Shown here: one piece after another, positions 51,193-60,705 of the stretch | How the letters are laid out: each line of letters begins with the position of its first letter | How positions within the stretch are numbered: the stretch's first letter is position 1 | DNA from: Mesorhizobium sp. M1D.F.Ca.ET.043.01.1.1 | GTDB lineage: Bacteria; Pseudomonadota; Alphaproteobacteria; Rhizobiales; Rhizobiaceae | Length of the DNA: 64,000 nt | Assembly (NCBI RefSeq): GCF_003952385.1 | Contig: NZ_CP034444.1 | Coordinates: 1,364,001-1,428,000, forward strand | Reading direction: 5' to 3' | Translations under genes and position numbers: made by a program | Notes under the pieces: generated by a model | The model's database searches: none | The model's input: only the letters and a program-made list of their open reading frames with translations | Told to the model about the DNA's origin: nothing

Positions 51193-54100
51193 GATTCTTC
51201 ATCCACCGTCCGATCTTCGCATCGGCGATCGCCATCATCATGGTGCTCGCCGGCGCGATCGCTTATTTTCTGCTGCCGGTCTCGCAATTCCCCGACATCA
51301 CGCCCCCACAGGTCGTGGTCAGCGCCCACTATCCCGGCGCCAGCGCGCAGGTGGTGGCCGATACGGTCACCACGCCGCTCGAGCAGCAGATCAACGGCGT
51401 GCAGGGCATGACCTACATGTCGTCGACGAGCTCGAATGACGGCTCCTCGACCATCACCATCACCTTCGACGTCGGCTATCCACTGAGCACAGCGGCGGTC
51501 GACGTGCAGAACCGCGTCTCGCAGGCCGCATCCTCCCTTCCGGCCATCGTCAACCAAGGCGGCGTCACGATCAAAAAGCAGAACCCGAATTTCGTTCTGA
51601 TCGTCGACCTCACTTCGCCGGACGGCTCGGTCGATCCGGTGGCGCTGAGCAACCTCGCCTATCTGCAGGTTGTCGATCCGCTGAAGCGATTGCCCGGCGT
51701 CGGCGACGTGCAGATCTTCGGCGAGCGCCGCTATTCGATGCGCATCTGGCTCGATCCGGACAAGCTGGCCAATCTCGGCATCACCGCCGTCGACGTGCAG
51801 AACGCCATCGCCGAGCAGAACGTGCAGGTGGCGGCCGGCAAGATCGGCCAGTCGCCGGCGCCGGCCGGCACCGCCTTCGAGATGCAGGTCAACGCGGTCG
51901 GCCGCTTGAGCGATCCGAAGGAATTCGGCGACATCGTCGTGCGCGCCAATTCGCAGAACGGCTCGCTCGTCAGGCTGCGCGACGTCGCCCGCATCGAGCT
52001 CGGCGCGCTGCAATATTCCTCGTCGGCCTTCTTCGGCAAGGATCCGACCGTGGTGCTCGCCGTCTACCAGATGCCCGGCTCCAACGCGCTCGACCTGCAG
52101 CAGCGGGTCAAGGATAAGATGCAGGAGCTGTCGCAGCGCTTCCCGAAGGGCGTCCACTACGCCATGCATTACGACACGACGCGCTTCGTGTCGGCCTCGA
52201 TGCATGACGTGCTGATCACGCTCGGCGAAGCGCTGGTGCTGGTCGTGGCGGTGGTCTTCATCTTCCTGCAGAGCTGGCGCACCACCATCATCCCGACCAT
52301 CGCCATCCCCGTGTCGCTGATCGCGACGCTGGCGGTGATGTATATGCTGGGCTTCTCACTCAACATGCTCTCCCTGCTCGGCATGGTGCTGGCGATCGGC
52401 CTCGTCGTCGACGATGCGATCGTGGTGGTCGAGAATGTCGAACGACAGCTCGAGGCCGGCCTTGCGCCGCTCGCCGCGACGCGCGCGGCGATGGCCGAAG
52501 TGACCGGACCGATCATCGCCACCACGGCGGTGCTGGCGGCAGTGTTCATCCCTGTCGCCTTCATCCCCGGCGTGTCGGGACGGCTCTACAACCAGTTCGC
52601 GCTGACCGTGGCGATCTCGGTCGGCATCTCGGCCTTCAACTCGCTGACGCTGAGCCCGGCGCTGAGCGCGGCGTTCCTGCGCCATCGCGGCGAGACGCAG
52701 TTCGTGCTGTTCCGCTGGTTCAATGCCGGCTTCGACTGGCTGTCGCATGCCTACGCCCATGGCGTGCGCATCCTGATCAAGTTGCGCTGGGCCATGCTCG
52801 GCCTGTTCGCGGCCGGTCTGGTCGCGACCTATTTCGTCTGGCAGAAGCTGCCCTCGACCTTCCTTCCCGTGGAGGACCAGGGCTATTTCTTCGTCGTCAT
52901 CCAACTGCCCGACGGCGCTTCGCTGGAGCGCACCGACGCGGTTGCCCAGAAGGCGCGCGACATCCTGCAGAACACGCCCGGCGTCGACATCGTCGGCTCG
53001 ATCAGCGGCCTGAACTTCCTCACCAGCGCCGCGCAGTCGAATTCGGCTGTCGAGTTCGCCATCCTGAAGCCGTGGGACGAACGCGGGCCTGACCAGAACG
53101 CCTCGAAGCTGGTCGCCGAGGTACGCAACAAGCTCCTACAGATGCCGGAAGCCTTCGCGCTTTCCTTCGATCCGCCTTCGATCCCGGGCCTCGGCACCAC
53201 CGGCGGCTTCGAATTCCAGGTGGAGGATCTTTCGGGACGCGGCAGCGCCGCACTCAACGAGGTCACGCAGGCGCTGATCGCCGAGGCGCGCAAGCAGCCG
53301 GAGCTCAACCCGCAGCAGCTGTTCTCGTCCTTCTCGACCTCGACGCCGCAGTTCAACTACGACCTCGACCGCAGCAAGGCGAAGCTTCTCGGCCTCAACC
53401 TGCCCGACGTGTTCAACACGCTGCAGATCTACCTCGGCTCGCTCTACGTCAACGACTTCAACCTGTTCGGCCGCACCTTCCGTGTGACCATCCAGGCCGA
53501 CAAGGACGCGCGCGGAAATGCGACCGACATCTCGCGGCTCTATGTGCGCAACGCGTCGGGCGGCATGGTGCCGCTGAGCACGCTGGGCAAGCTGGTGCCG
53601 GTCGTCGGACCCGAGACCGTGCCGCACTACAACAACAATGCGTCCGCCCTCATCAATGGCGGCGCCGCGCCGGGCTTCTCGTCCGGCCAGGCGGTGGCGG
53701 CGATGGAGCGGGCGGCGGCGAACGTGCTGCCGCGCGACTTCGGCTACGAGTGGACCGGCATCACCTTTCAGGAGCTCAAGGCAGGGTCGATCGCCTCGGT
53801 CGTGTTCGGCCTGGCAATCGTCTTCGTCTTCCTGATCCTGGCGGCGCAGTATGAAAGCTTCGCGATGCCCTTCATGGTGCTGCTCGCCGTGCCGCTGGCC
53901 TTGTTCGGCGCCTTCGTCGTGCTGTTGCTGCGCGGCATGCAGATCGACGTCTACTCGCAGATCGGCTTCGTGATGCTGATCGGCCTGGCGGCGAAGAACG
54001 CGATCCTGATCGTCGAGTTCGCAAGGCGACGGCGCGAGGAAGGCCTCACCATCGTCGAGGCGGCGATGGAAGCCGCGCGGCTCAGGCTGCGGCCGATCCT

Positions 54101-54380
54101 GATGACGGCCTTCGCCTTCATCCTCGGTGTGCTGCCGCTGATGTTCGCGACGGGTGCGGGCGCTGCCAGCCGGCAGTCGATCGGCACCACCGTCTTCGGC
54201 GGCATGGTGGCGGCGACTGTCCTGTCGCTGGTCTTCGTGCCCGTCTTCTACGCGGTCATCGAGAAGCTGCGCGAGCGCGGCGGCGAGAACGAACCTGCCG
54301 CGGGGCATCACTATGCCCCGCATCAACAAGAGATTGAACCGACCGCCGAGCCTATCCGGCTCGCCGATGCGGCCGAGTAG
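51186..54380 (+). CDS. RND multidrug efflux transporter (AcrB/HAE1-type)
   Basis: This 1064-residue inner-membrane pump is driven by proton entry. The helix-4 pair Asp409-Asp410 in IGLVVDDAIVVVENVER is the proton relay. The N-terminal FFIHRPIFASAIAIIMVLAG, the porter segments LPGVGDVQIFG and VPLSTLGK, and the helix-11 region GLAAKNAILIVEFARRRREEGLT are also typical of HAE1 pumps. It precedes its adaptor gene, the reverse of the usual acrAB order. No outer-membrane channel gene is nearby, so a TolC-type protein must come from elsewhere. Confidence 0.95.
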   Translation: MVRFFIHRPIFASAIAIIMVLAGAIAYFLLPVSQFPDITPPQVVVSAHYPGASAQVVADTVTTPLEQQINGVQGMTYMSSTSSNDGSSTITITFDVGYPLSTAAVDVQNRVSQAASSLPAIVNQGGVTIKKQNPNFVLIVDLTSPDGSVDPVALSNLAYLQVVDPLKRLPGVGDVQIFGERRYSMRIWLDPDKLANLGITAVDVQNAIAEQNVQVAAGKIGQSPAPAGTAFEMQVNAVGRLSDPKEFGDIVVRANSQNGSLVRLRDVARIELGALQYSSSAFFGKDPTVVLAVYQMPGSNALDLQQRVKDKMQELSQRFPKGVHYAMHYDTTRFVSASMHDVLITLGEALVLVVAVVFIFLQSWRTTIIPTIAIPVSLIATLAVMYMLGFSLNMLSLLGMVLAIGLVVDDAIVVVENVERQLEAGLAPLAATRAAMAEVTGPIIATTAVLAAVFIPVAFIPGVSGRLYNQFALTVAISVGISAFNSLTLSPALSAAFLRHRGETQFVLFRWFNAGFDWLSHAYAHGVRILIKLRWAMLGLFAAGLVATYFVWQKLPSTFLPVEDQGYFFVVIQLPDGASLERTDAVAQKARDILQNTPGVDIVGSISGLNFLTSAAQSNSAVEFAILKPWDERGPDQNASKLVAEVRNKLLQMPEAFALSFDPPSIPGLGTTGGFEFQVEDLSGRGSAALNEVTQALIAEARKQPELNPQQLFSSFSTSTPQFNYDLDRSKAKLLGLNLPDVFNTLQIYLGSLYVNDFNLFGRTFRVTIQADKDARGNATDISRLYVRNASGGMVPLSTLGKLVPVVGPETVPHYNNNASALINGGAAPGFSSGQAVAAMERAAANVLPRDFGYEWTGITFQELKAGSIASVVFGLAIVFVFLILAAQYESFAMPFMVLLAVPLALFGAFVVLLLRGMQIDVYSQIGFVMLIGLAAKNAILIVEFARRRREEGLTIVEAAMEAARLRLRPILMTAFAFILGVLPLMFATGAGAASRQSIGTTVFGGMVAATVLSLVFVPVFYAVIEKLRERGGENEPAAGHHYAPHQQEIEPTAEPIRLADAAE

Positions 54381-54395
54381 GATTGGAGAGATTTC

Positions 54396-55550
54396 ATGCG
54401 TAAATGGAAAATCGCTTTAGGAACGGCCGTCGCGCTGGGCGCGATTTCGGTGGCAAGCGTCCACCTGCTCGACATGGGCAATCTGAGCCTCAACGCCAGC
54501 ACGGCGGGCGCGGCTCCAGCGCCCAAGGCCTTCGTCATGCCGGTGCCGGTGGTGAACGTCGTGAAGAAGACGCTGCCGATCTATCTCGACTACGCCGCGC
54601 GCGTCGAGTCGATCCGCAGCATCACGCTGCAGGCGCGCGTGCCGGGCTACCTGCAGGAGCAGACCGCGGCCGACGGCAGCGACGTCAAGCAAGGCGACCT
54701 GCTCTACAGGATCGCGCCGGAGGACTACCAGGCGGCCCTCGACCAGGCCAAGGCGCAGGTCGAGCGCGACACCGCGACGCTCGACTACGCGCGCTCGAAT
54801 CTCGGCCGCGGCAGCGAGCTCGCCAAGAGCGGCTATCTTGCCAAGGACAGCTTCGACCAGCGCACCAGCACCTTGCGCGGGGCCGAAGCGGCGCTGCTGC
54901 TCGACAAGGCGGCGGTACGGACGGCCGAGCTCAATCTCGGCTATGCCGAAATCAAGGCGCCGTTCCCGGGACGCATCGGCCGCAACCAGGCTTCGGTCGG
55001 CACGCTGGTCAGTGTCGCCGGCACCGTCCTCAACACGCTGGTGCAGCTCGACCCGATCTACGTCACCTTCAATCCGAGCGAGACCGACCTCGTGCAGATC
55101 GAACAAGCGAGGGCCGCCGGTCCGATCGCGGTCGACGTGCTGCTGCCGGGCGAGACCGAGCCGAGCCAGAAAGGCCAGCTCACCTTCATCGACAACACGA
55201 TCGACCATTCGACCGGCACGATCACCGCACGCGCCACGATTGGCAACGCCAAGTTCATGCTGCTGCCCGGGCAATATGTGCGCGTGCGGCTGCATGTGAA
55301 AGAGCAGCCCAACACGCTGATGGTGCCGCAGGTCGCGTTGGGTTCCAGCCAGCTCGGCAAATACCTTTACGTTCTCGGCAAGGACAACACCGTCGATCAG
55401 AAGCTGGTCTCGCTCGGACCGACCGACGGCGACCTCATCTCCGTCACCTCCGGCATCTCCGAGGGCGACCAGGTGGTCACGGGCAATTTGCAGAAGATCG
55501 GACCCGGAATGCCGGTTTCTCCCTTGCCGCAACCGAAACCGGCCAGCTGA
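54396..55550 (+). CDS. RND periplasmic adaptor (AcrA-type)
   Basis: This 384-residue adaptor links the pump to an outer-membrane channel. A short N-terminal helix (about 7-26) anchors it; no lipoprotein Cys is seen. VESIRSITLQARVPGYLQEQTAADGSDVKQGDLLYRI is the first half of the lipoyl domain, followed by the coiled-coil DQAKAQVERDTATLDYARSNLGRG and a beta-barrel region. It lies 15 bases after the pump gene. A strong terminator follows. Confidence 0.92.
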   Translation: MRKWKIALGTAVALGAISVASVHLLDMGNLSLNASTAGAAPAPKAFVMPVPVVNVVKKTLPIYLDYAARVESIRSITLQARVPGYLQEQTAADGSDVKQGDLLYRIAPEDYQAALDQAKAQVERDTATLDYARSNLGRGSELAKSGYLAKDSFDQRTSTLRGAEAALLLDKAAVRTAELNLGYAEIKAPFPGRIGRNQASVGTLVSVAGTVLNTLVQLDPIYVTFNPSETDLVQIEQARAAGPIAVDVLLPGETEPSQKGQLTFIDNTIDHSTGTITARATIGNAKFMLLPGQYVRVRLHVKEQPNTLMVPQVALGSSQLGKYLYVLGKDNTVDQKLVSLGPTDGDLISVTSGISEGDQVVTGNLQKIGPGMPVSPLPQPKPAS

Positions 55551-55573
55551 TAACCCCCATCAGTTCCGGTCCG

Positions 55574-55613
55574 ACGGCGCCTTCGGCTCCCACGCCGAGG
55601 GCGCCGTTTTCTT
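55574..55613 (+). terminator. Rho-independent terminator of the efflux operon
   Basis: ACGGCGCCTTCGGC and GCCGAGGGCGCCGT pair around TCCCAC and are followed by TTTTCTTT. It lies 24 bases past the adaptor stop. Confidence 0.88.
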
Positions 55614-55655
55614 TCCGCGGCGCAATCCGAAAAAATCGGATCGCCGCCCCTTGTT

Positions 55656-55671
55656 AGATTGTCGACAATCT
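55656..55671. promoter_or_regulatory. Probable GntR/FCD operator AGATTGTCGACAATCT
   Basis: This perfect 16-base palindrome lies 37 bases upstream of the GntR ATG. FCD-type GntR proteins often bind TTGTCGACAA-like sites, so autoregulation of this cluster is likely. Confidence 0.7.
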
Positions 55672-55707
55672 GCTTGTCTTGCGGCCGGTTCATCCGGAGC
55701 GGGACGC

Positions 55708-56397
55708 ATGGCGAAACTGGATTTCAGTCCGATCGCGGATACGACGCGCAGGGCCGAGATCGTCGCCCTGCTCAGGCGCGCCATCCTGACCGGCCAGCTG
55801 GAGCCCGGGCAGAAACTCAACGAGCTCAGGATTTCCGAACAGATGCGGGTGAGCCGCGCGCCGCTGCGCGAGGCGATGCGCGAGCTGGTGCAGGAAGGCA
55901 TACTGACCGGCATCCCCTATGCCGGGACCTTCGTCATCGACGTCACCGCCAAGGACATCATCGACGCCTATTCGTTGAACAAGGTGCTCGACGAATTCGC
56001 CATCGAGCTCGCCTGGCCGCAGCGCGACCAGCGCTTCTTCGACGAGCTCGACCGCCGCCACGAAGCGGTGAAGCAGGCAACGCGGGCGCTCGACACCACG
56101 CGCCAGATCGAGACGGCGCTGCAGCTGCACGGGCTGATCTACGAATGGGCCGACAATTCGGTGCTGCTCGAGACCTGGCAGCGGCTGACCAGCCGGCTGC
56201 AGATGTATTTCGCCCTGCATCAGCGGGCCCGCAACGAGCCGGTGCCGGCAGAAGACGTGCACGAAACCTATGTGGCGCTGCTCAAGGGCACGGACATGCG
56301 CGCCGCCCAGCGCCATGCGCGCGAGCATATCGACCTCGATTTCGAGGAGCTTCTTGCCTATGCGCGCGGCCTCGAAAAGCGCGCATCGAAGAACTGA
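55708..56397 (+). CDS. GntR-family regulator with FCD domain, enolase cluster
   Basis: This 229-residue protein has an N-terminal HTH (about 17-82; RRAEIVALLRRAILTGQLEPG, ISEQMRVSRAPLREAMRELVQEGIL) and an FCD domain. ATG 55,708 follows GGAGC. It reads into the two enolase-superfamily genes, with the first starting 16 bases after its stop, so it is likely part of the same operon and controls it through the palindrome at 55,656. Confidence 0.9.
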   Translation: MAKLDFSPIADTTRRAEIVALLRRAILTGQLEPGQKLNELRISEQMRVSRAPLREAMRELVQEGILTGIPYAGTFVIDVTAKDIIDAYSLNKVLDEFAIELAWPQRDQRFFDELDRRHEAVKQATRALDTTRQIETALQLHGLIYEWADNSVLLETWQRLTSRLQMYFALHQRARNEPVPAEDVHETYVALLKGTDMRAAQRHAREHIDLDFEELLAYARGLEKRASKN

Positions 56398-56412
56398 CAG
56401 ACGGACAGCAAA

Positions 56413-57516
56413 GTGAAGATCAAGAGCATAAAGGCCTACCATGTCGTCCAGCCCTTCGTGGGCGGGCCTTACCGCATGTCCAAGGGACGCGTCGCCGACT
56501 GTTTCGATGCGGTGATCGTCGCCATCACCTCCGACAGCGGCGTTACCGGCTGGGGCGAGATGGCGCCGCTCGGCAATTTCTACTCGGCCGCCTTCCCGGC
56601 GGGAGCACGCGCGGGCGTGCCGGAAATCGCGCCGCATCTCATCGGCCAGGATCCGCGCGGTCTGGCCGGCATCGGCCGGCTGATGGACACGGTGTTCAAG
56701 GGCCACCCTTATATCAAGTCGGCGCTCGACATGGCGTGCTGGGATCTCGCCGCACGCGCGGCTGACGTGCCGCTGGTTACAATGCTCGGCGGCCGCGAGA
56801 GCGACATGGCGGAGACCTATCGGGTCGTCACCCACGGCACGCTCGACCAGATGGCCGCGCTTGCCAAGCGGATCATCGCCGAAGGCTGCCGGCGCCTGCA
56901 GGTCAAGGTCGGCGGCAATGTGCATGACGACATCGAGCGCGTGACGACGGTTGCCGCGGCTGTGCCGAAAGGCACGGTGATCTTCTGCGACGCCAATGCC
57001 GGCTGGACGCCCTACCAGGCGCGCCAGTTCGCGGATGCCACGCGCGGCATCGACTACACCTTCGAGCAGCCCTGCACGACGATCGAGGAAAACATGTCGG
57101 TGCGCCGGATGCTCGACAAGCCGATGGTGCTGGATGAATCCGTCACCTCGCTGGGCGAGATGCTGGAAATCCATCGCCGCGGCGCGGCCGACGGGCTGAC
57201 GCTGAAGATCTCGCGGCTGGGCGGCGTGACGCAGACCCGGCTGATCCGCGACGTCGCCGTCGATCTCGGCTTCATGATCACCGTTGAAGACACCGGCGGC
57301 GCCGAGATCGACACCGCCGCCATGGCGCATCTGTCGCTGTCGACGCCGGAGGAGCGCCGGCTGCATGCGATCGCCTTCCACGAATGGGTGACGGTGCGCA
57401 CCGCCTCCAACAAGCCGCCGGTGACGGGCAGCCGCATGGGCATCCCGGACGGACCCGGCCTCGGCATCGATGTCGTGCCGGAGCTGCTCGGCAAACCCTT
57501 CTTCGAGATCGGCTGA
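56413..57516 (+). CDS. Enolase-superfamily enzyme (hydroxyproline-pathway-like)
   Basis: This 367-residue protein has the mandelate racemase/muconate cycloisomerase architecture: capping domain to about residue 125, then a barrel. The metal ligands are Asp193 (CDANAG), Glu218 (FEQPC) and Asp241 (LDES). Lys165 (VKVGG) and Lys265 (LKISRLGG) flank the site. The KxK motif has Gln at the first Lys position. This pattern occurs in cis-3-hydroxyproline dehydratase-like enzymes, but the substrate is not proven. The GTG start lacks a strong ribosome site. One base separates its stop from the next gene. Confidence 0.8.
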   Translation: MKIKSIKAYHVVQPFVGGPYRMSKGRVADCFDAVIVAITSDSGVTGWGEMAPLGNFYSAAFPAGARAGVPEIAPHLIGQDPRGLAGIGRLMDTVFKGHPYIKSALDMACWDLAARAADVPLVTMLGGRESDMAETYRVVTHGTLDQMAALAKRIIAEGCRRLQVKVGGNVHDDIERVTTVAAAVPKGTVIFCDANAGWTPYQARQFADATRGIDYTFEQPCTTIEENMSVRRMLDKPMVLDESVTSLGEMLEIHRRGAADGLTLKISRLGGVTQTRLIRDVAVDLGFMITVEDTGGAEIDTAAMAHLSLSTPEERRLHAIAFHEWVTVRTASNKPPVTGSRMGIPDGPGLGIDVVPELLGKPFFEIG

Positions 57517-57517
57517 A

Positions 57518-58702
57518 ATGAAGATCCGGCGCGTCAGGGCAACGCCGATCAACTACAGGCTCGAAGCGCCCTATGTCTGGGTATTTGGCGAGCTCGACGG
57601 CTTCTCGCCGACCATCGTCGAGGTTGAGACCGAGGACGGGCTCGTCGGTCTCGGCGAAGCGCCGACGCCGGCAGCGGCGGCGATCATCAACGACGTGCTG
57701 GCGCCCCGGCTCGCCGGCCGTGATGGCTTCGACATCGCCGGCGCCGAAGAGGTGTGCCTGCCCTATTGGAGCGGCGTGCAGTCGATCAACGATCGTGCCC
57801 GCATCATGGCCTTCGGCGCCATCGAGATGGCGCTGTGGGATCTGCGCGGCAAGGCCTGGAAGCAGCCGCTCTACCAGTTGCTCGGCGGCGCGGTGCGCAA
57901 ACAGATCCCCTTCACCGACTATTTCTCGCTGCGCGGCGATGGAGCGACGGTGAAGGGCGAAAAGACGCCGGAAGCGGTCGCGGACTACTGCGTCGAACTG
58001 CACGAGCGGCACGGCACGACCTTCTTCGAAGGCAAGTTTTCGACGCAGGATCCGAAGCTTTCGCTCCGGATGGTCGAGCTGATCCGCAAGAAGCTCGGCG
58101 ACGATGCGATGATCCGCATCGATTCCAACCAGGCCTATTCGCTGGCCACCGCGAGGCAACTGGCGCGGCCGCTGGAAGAGCTTGGCGTGCGCAACTGGGA
58201 AGACCCGGTGGCAACGATCGAGGAGATGCGGGAACTGCGCCGCCACACCTCGATCCCGTTCTCCACCCACAACATCGACATCGCGCGCGCCATGGAGCTG
58301 AAGGTGCCGGACGCCTTCGTCGGCAATCCGACCGCGCATGGCGGCATCGCCCGCATGCTGCGCTTCGTCGGCGCCTGCGAGCATACCGGCATCGACTACT
58401 GGTGCTATAGCGGCGACACCGGCATCGGCAGCGCCTGCTACCTGCATCTTTGCTCGGCGCTCGGCTGGATCCGGGAGCCCAACCAGTCGCTGTTTCGCAT
58501 GCAGCCGATGGACGTCATCGAGGAAGGGCCGTTCGCGCCGAAGAACAATGTGGTGCGGGTGCCGGAAGGCCATGGCCTCGGCGTCACCCTTTCGCGCGAC
58601 AGGCTCGCCGCCTGCCATCGCGACTTCGTCGAGAACGGGCCCTGCAACAAGTACCACGACCCGGAAAAGCCCGGCACCTATCGCCGGCTGCCGCTGAACT
58701 AG
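57518..58702 (+). CDS. Enolase-superfamily dehydratase (glucarate-dehydratase-like)
   Basis: This 394-residue protein is the second MR/MLE-type enzyme in the operon. The metal ligands are Asp202 (IRIDSNQAY), Glu228 (NWEDPV) and the His251/Asn252 region of FSTHNIDI. Lys173 (EGKFS) is the likely base. FSTHNID and DSNQ resemble the glucarate-dehydratase subgroup. A sugar-acid or related polyhydroxy acid is plausible. It starts 1 base after its neighbour, so the pair probably act in sequence or on stereoisomers. Confidence 0.8.
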   Translation: MKIRRVRATPINYRLEAPYVWVFGELDGFSPTIVEVETEDGLVGLGEAPTPAAAAIINDVLAPRLAGRDGFDIAGAEEVCLPYWSGVQSINDRARIMAFGAIEMALWDLRGKAWKQPLYQLLGGAVRKQIPFTDYFSLRGDGATVKGEKTPEAVADYCVELHERHGTTFFEGKFSTQDPKLSLRMVELIRKKLGDDAMIRIDSNQAYSLATARQLARPLEELGVRNWEDPVATIEEMRELRRHTSIPFSTHNIDIARAMELKVPDAFVGNPTAHGGIARMLRFVGACEHTGIDYWCYSGDTGIGSACYLHLCSALGWIREPNQSLFRMQPMDVIEEGPFAPKNNVVRVPEGHGLGVTLSRDRLAACHRDFVENGPCNKYHDPEKPGTYRRLPLN

Positions 58703-58970
58703 AGCACCTCAGCACCTCAAGGGAAAGGAGGCGACAGACGGAGAGAAGAAGCGGCCGCGATTTCGATCCGGCCGCAGAAACGGACAAGGCATGCATCAAG
58801 AAAATCTGACCTTCCCGCATCCAAGAGCGGATGGACCGGACCAGACTGCATGCTAAAGTTCGTTCGACTGAAATTCATGACGATGTCCGGGACCGGAGAA
58901 CTCCACGGTATTTCGTCAACAGGAATGCACCACCCGCCAACCACAAGAACTGGGGAAAGGGTCTAGACCC

Positions 58971-60635
58971 ATGAGCAAGAACTATCGCATTCTCGATCTC
59001 ATCCGGCGCAACCGCACGCCGCTCGAAAACCACCTTATCGACGGCCTGATCGACGGGCGCGTCAGCCGCCGCGACTTCGTGCGCCATGGCAGCCTGCTCG
59101 GCCTGTCGCTGCCGCTTCTCGGCCGCATCGCCATGGCCGCCGGCTTTGGCGCCGCGCCGTCGCTTGCCCGCGCCCAGGGCGCGCCCGGCGCCACCATCCG
59201 CGTCGGCAGCAATGTGCCGTCCGCCGCCATCGACCCGGTCACCATCGCAGACGCCGGCGGCCTTCTCGTCCTGCAGCAGGTCGCTGAATTCCTCTGCATC
59301 GACGGACCGGACCTGGTGCTGAAGCCGGCGCTGGCGGAAAGCTGGAAGCCGAACGCCGACGGCACGGTGTGGACCTTCACGCTGCGCAAGGGCGTCAAGT
59401 TCCACAGCGGCGGCGAGATGAAGGCCGACGACGTGGTGGCCAGCATCGACCGTCTCGCCGACCCGGCCAACTCGTCCAACGCGCTGTCGGTGTTCAACGG
59501 CATCCTGCAGAAGGGCGCGACCAAGAAGGTCGACGACTACACGGTCGAGTTCCACCTCGACGCGCCGAACGGCAACTTCCCCTACATGGTCTCGTCCGAC
59601 AACTACAACGCCGTCATCATCCCGGCGAGCTACAAGGGCGGCTACGAACAGAGCTTCGACGGCACCGGTCCGTTCAAGCTCGAAAAATACACGGCCAAGG
59701 TCGGCGCCTCCTTCGTGCGCAACGAGGACTATTGGGGCGAGAAGGCCTTGCCGGAACGCACCGAGTTCACCTTCTTCTCCGACATGCAGGCCCAGATCCT
59801 TGCCCTGCAGGGCGGCCAGATCGACATCATCAACCAGATGCCGGTGCTGGCCGGCGTCGGCCTGCTCAATGATCCGAACGTCTCCATCATCAGCCTGAAG
59901 TCGGTGGCGCATCAGCAGCTGCACATGCAATGCGATGCCGACCCGTTCAAGGATCCGCGCGTGCGTCGCGCCATCGCGCTCAGCATCGACCGCAAGAAGC
60001 TGGTCGCCGGCCTGATGAAGGGCCGCGCCCAGGAAGGCAACGACAGCCCGTTCGCGTCCGCCTATCCGTCAACCGACACCAGCGTGCCGCAGCGCGAGCA
60101 GGACATCGCGCAGGCCAAGCAGCTGATGGAGGCGGCCGGCGCCGGCAAGGGCTTCAAGGTGACGCTCACCACTGAGCGCTATCTGGAAATCCCGGAATAC
60201 GCGCAGCTCATCCAGAACTGGGTCAAGGAGATCGGCATCGAGCTCGAGCTCAACATCCTCGACCAGGGCGCCTATTACGGCGATGCCGTGTTCGGCAAGT
60301 CGAACTGGCTGGATTCGGTGATGGGCATCACCGACTACGGTCACCGCGGCGTGCCGAACGTCTATCTTGCGGCACCGCTGAAGAGCGACGGCACCTGGAA
60401 CGCGGCGCATTTCAAGAACAAGGACTACGACCAGCTGGCGACGAGCTATATCGCGGCCCTCGACCTCGAGGCGCAGAAGGCCACAGCCGGCAAGATCCAG
60501 AAGCTGCTGCTCGAGGAAACGCCGGTCATCTTCGGCTACTTCTACGACTACCTGACGGCGACGGCGAAAGGCGTGGCGGGCGTGCAGCCCACCGCCATGT
60601 CGCAGCTGTTCCTCGAGAAGGCTTCAAAGGCCTGA
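58971..60635 (+). CDS. Tat-exported dipeptide-type ABC binding protein
   Basis: This 554-residue SBP_bac_5 protein has a twin-arginine signal (Arg33, Arg34 in SRRDFVRHGSLLGLSLP), so it is exported folded. Mature-domain blocks include LVLKPALAESWKPNADGTVWTF, LRKGVKFHSGGEMKADDV, and DPRVRRAIALSIDRKKL. ATG 58,971 follows a GGGGAAAGGG site. The 268-base gap before it holds no gene. The substrate probably matches the enolase enzymes rather than peptides. The Tat route is less common in this family. Confidence 0.9.
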   Translation: MSKNYRILDLIRRNRTPLENHLIDGLIDGRVSRRDFVRHGSLLGLSLPLLGRIAMAAGFGAAPSLARAQGAPGATIRVGSNVPSAAIDPVTIADAGGLLVLQQVAEFLCIDGPDLVLKPALAESWKPNADGTVWTFTLRKGVKFHSGGEMKADDVVASIDRLADPANSSNALSVFNGILQKGATKKVDDYTVEFHLDAPNGNFPYMVSSDNYNAVIIPASYKGGYEQSFDGTGPFKLEKYTAKVGASFVRNEDYWGEKALPERTEFTFFSDMQAQILALQGGQIDIINQMPVLAGVGLLNDPNVSIISLKSVAHQQLHMQCDADPFKDPRVRRAIALSIDRKKLVAGLMKGRAQEGNDSPFASAYPSTDTSVPQREQDIAQAKQLMEAAGAGKGFKVTLTTERYLEIPEYAQLIQNWVKEIGIELELNILDQGAYYGDAVFGKSNWLDSVMGITDYGHRGVPNVYLAAPLKSDGTWNAAHFKNKDYDQLATSYIAALDLEAQKATAGKIQKLLLEETPVIFGYFYDYLTATAKGVAGVQPTAMSQLFLEKASKA

Positions 60636-60661
60636 CGCGAGCGAACCAGCTTATCCCTGAA

Positions 60662-60687
60662 AGCCGGCTCTCCGCAGAGAGCCGGCT
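60662..60687 (+). terminator. Hairpin between binding-protein and permease genes
   Basis: AGCCGGCTCTC pairs perfectly with GAGAGCCGGCT over an 11-base stem around CGCA. No T-run follows, so it is more likely a 3' stabiliser of the binding-protein message. Confidence 0.6.
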
Positions 60688-60705
60688 CCAATAGGAGTAT
60701 TCGCC

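Noticed and set aside
55690..57552. 620-residue minus-strand frame opposite the GntR and enolase genes
   Set aside because: It is a shadow frame; the + strand frames carry clear HTH, metal and lysine motifs.
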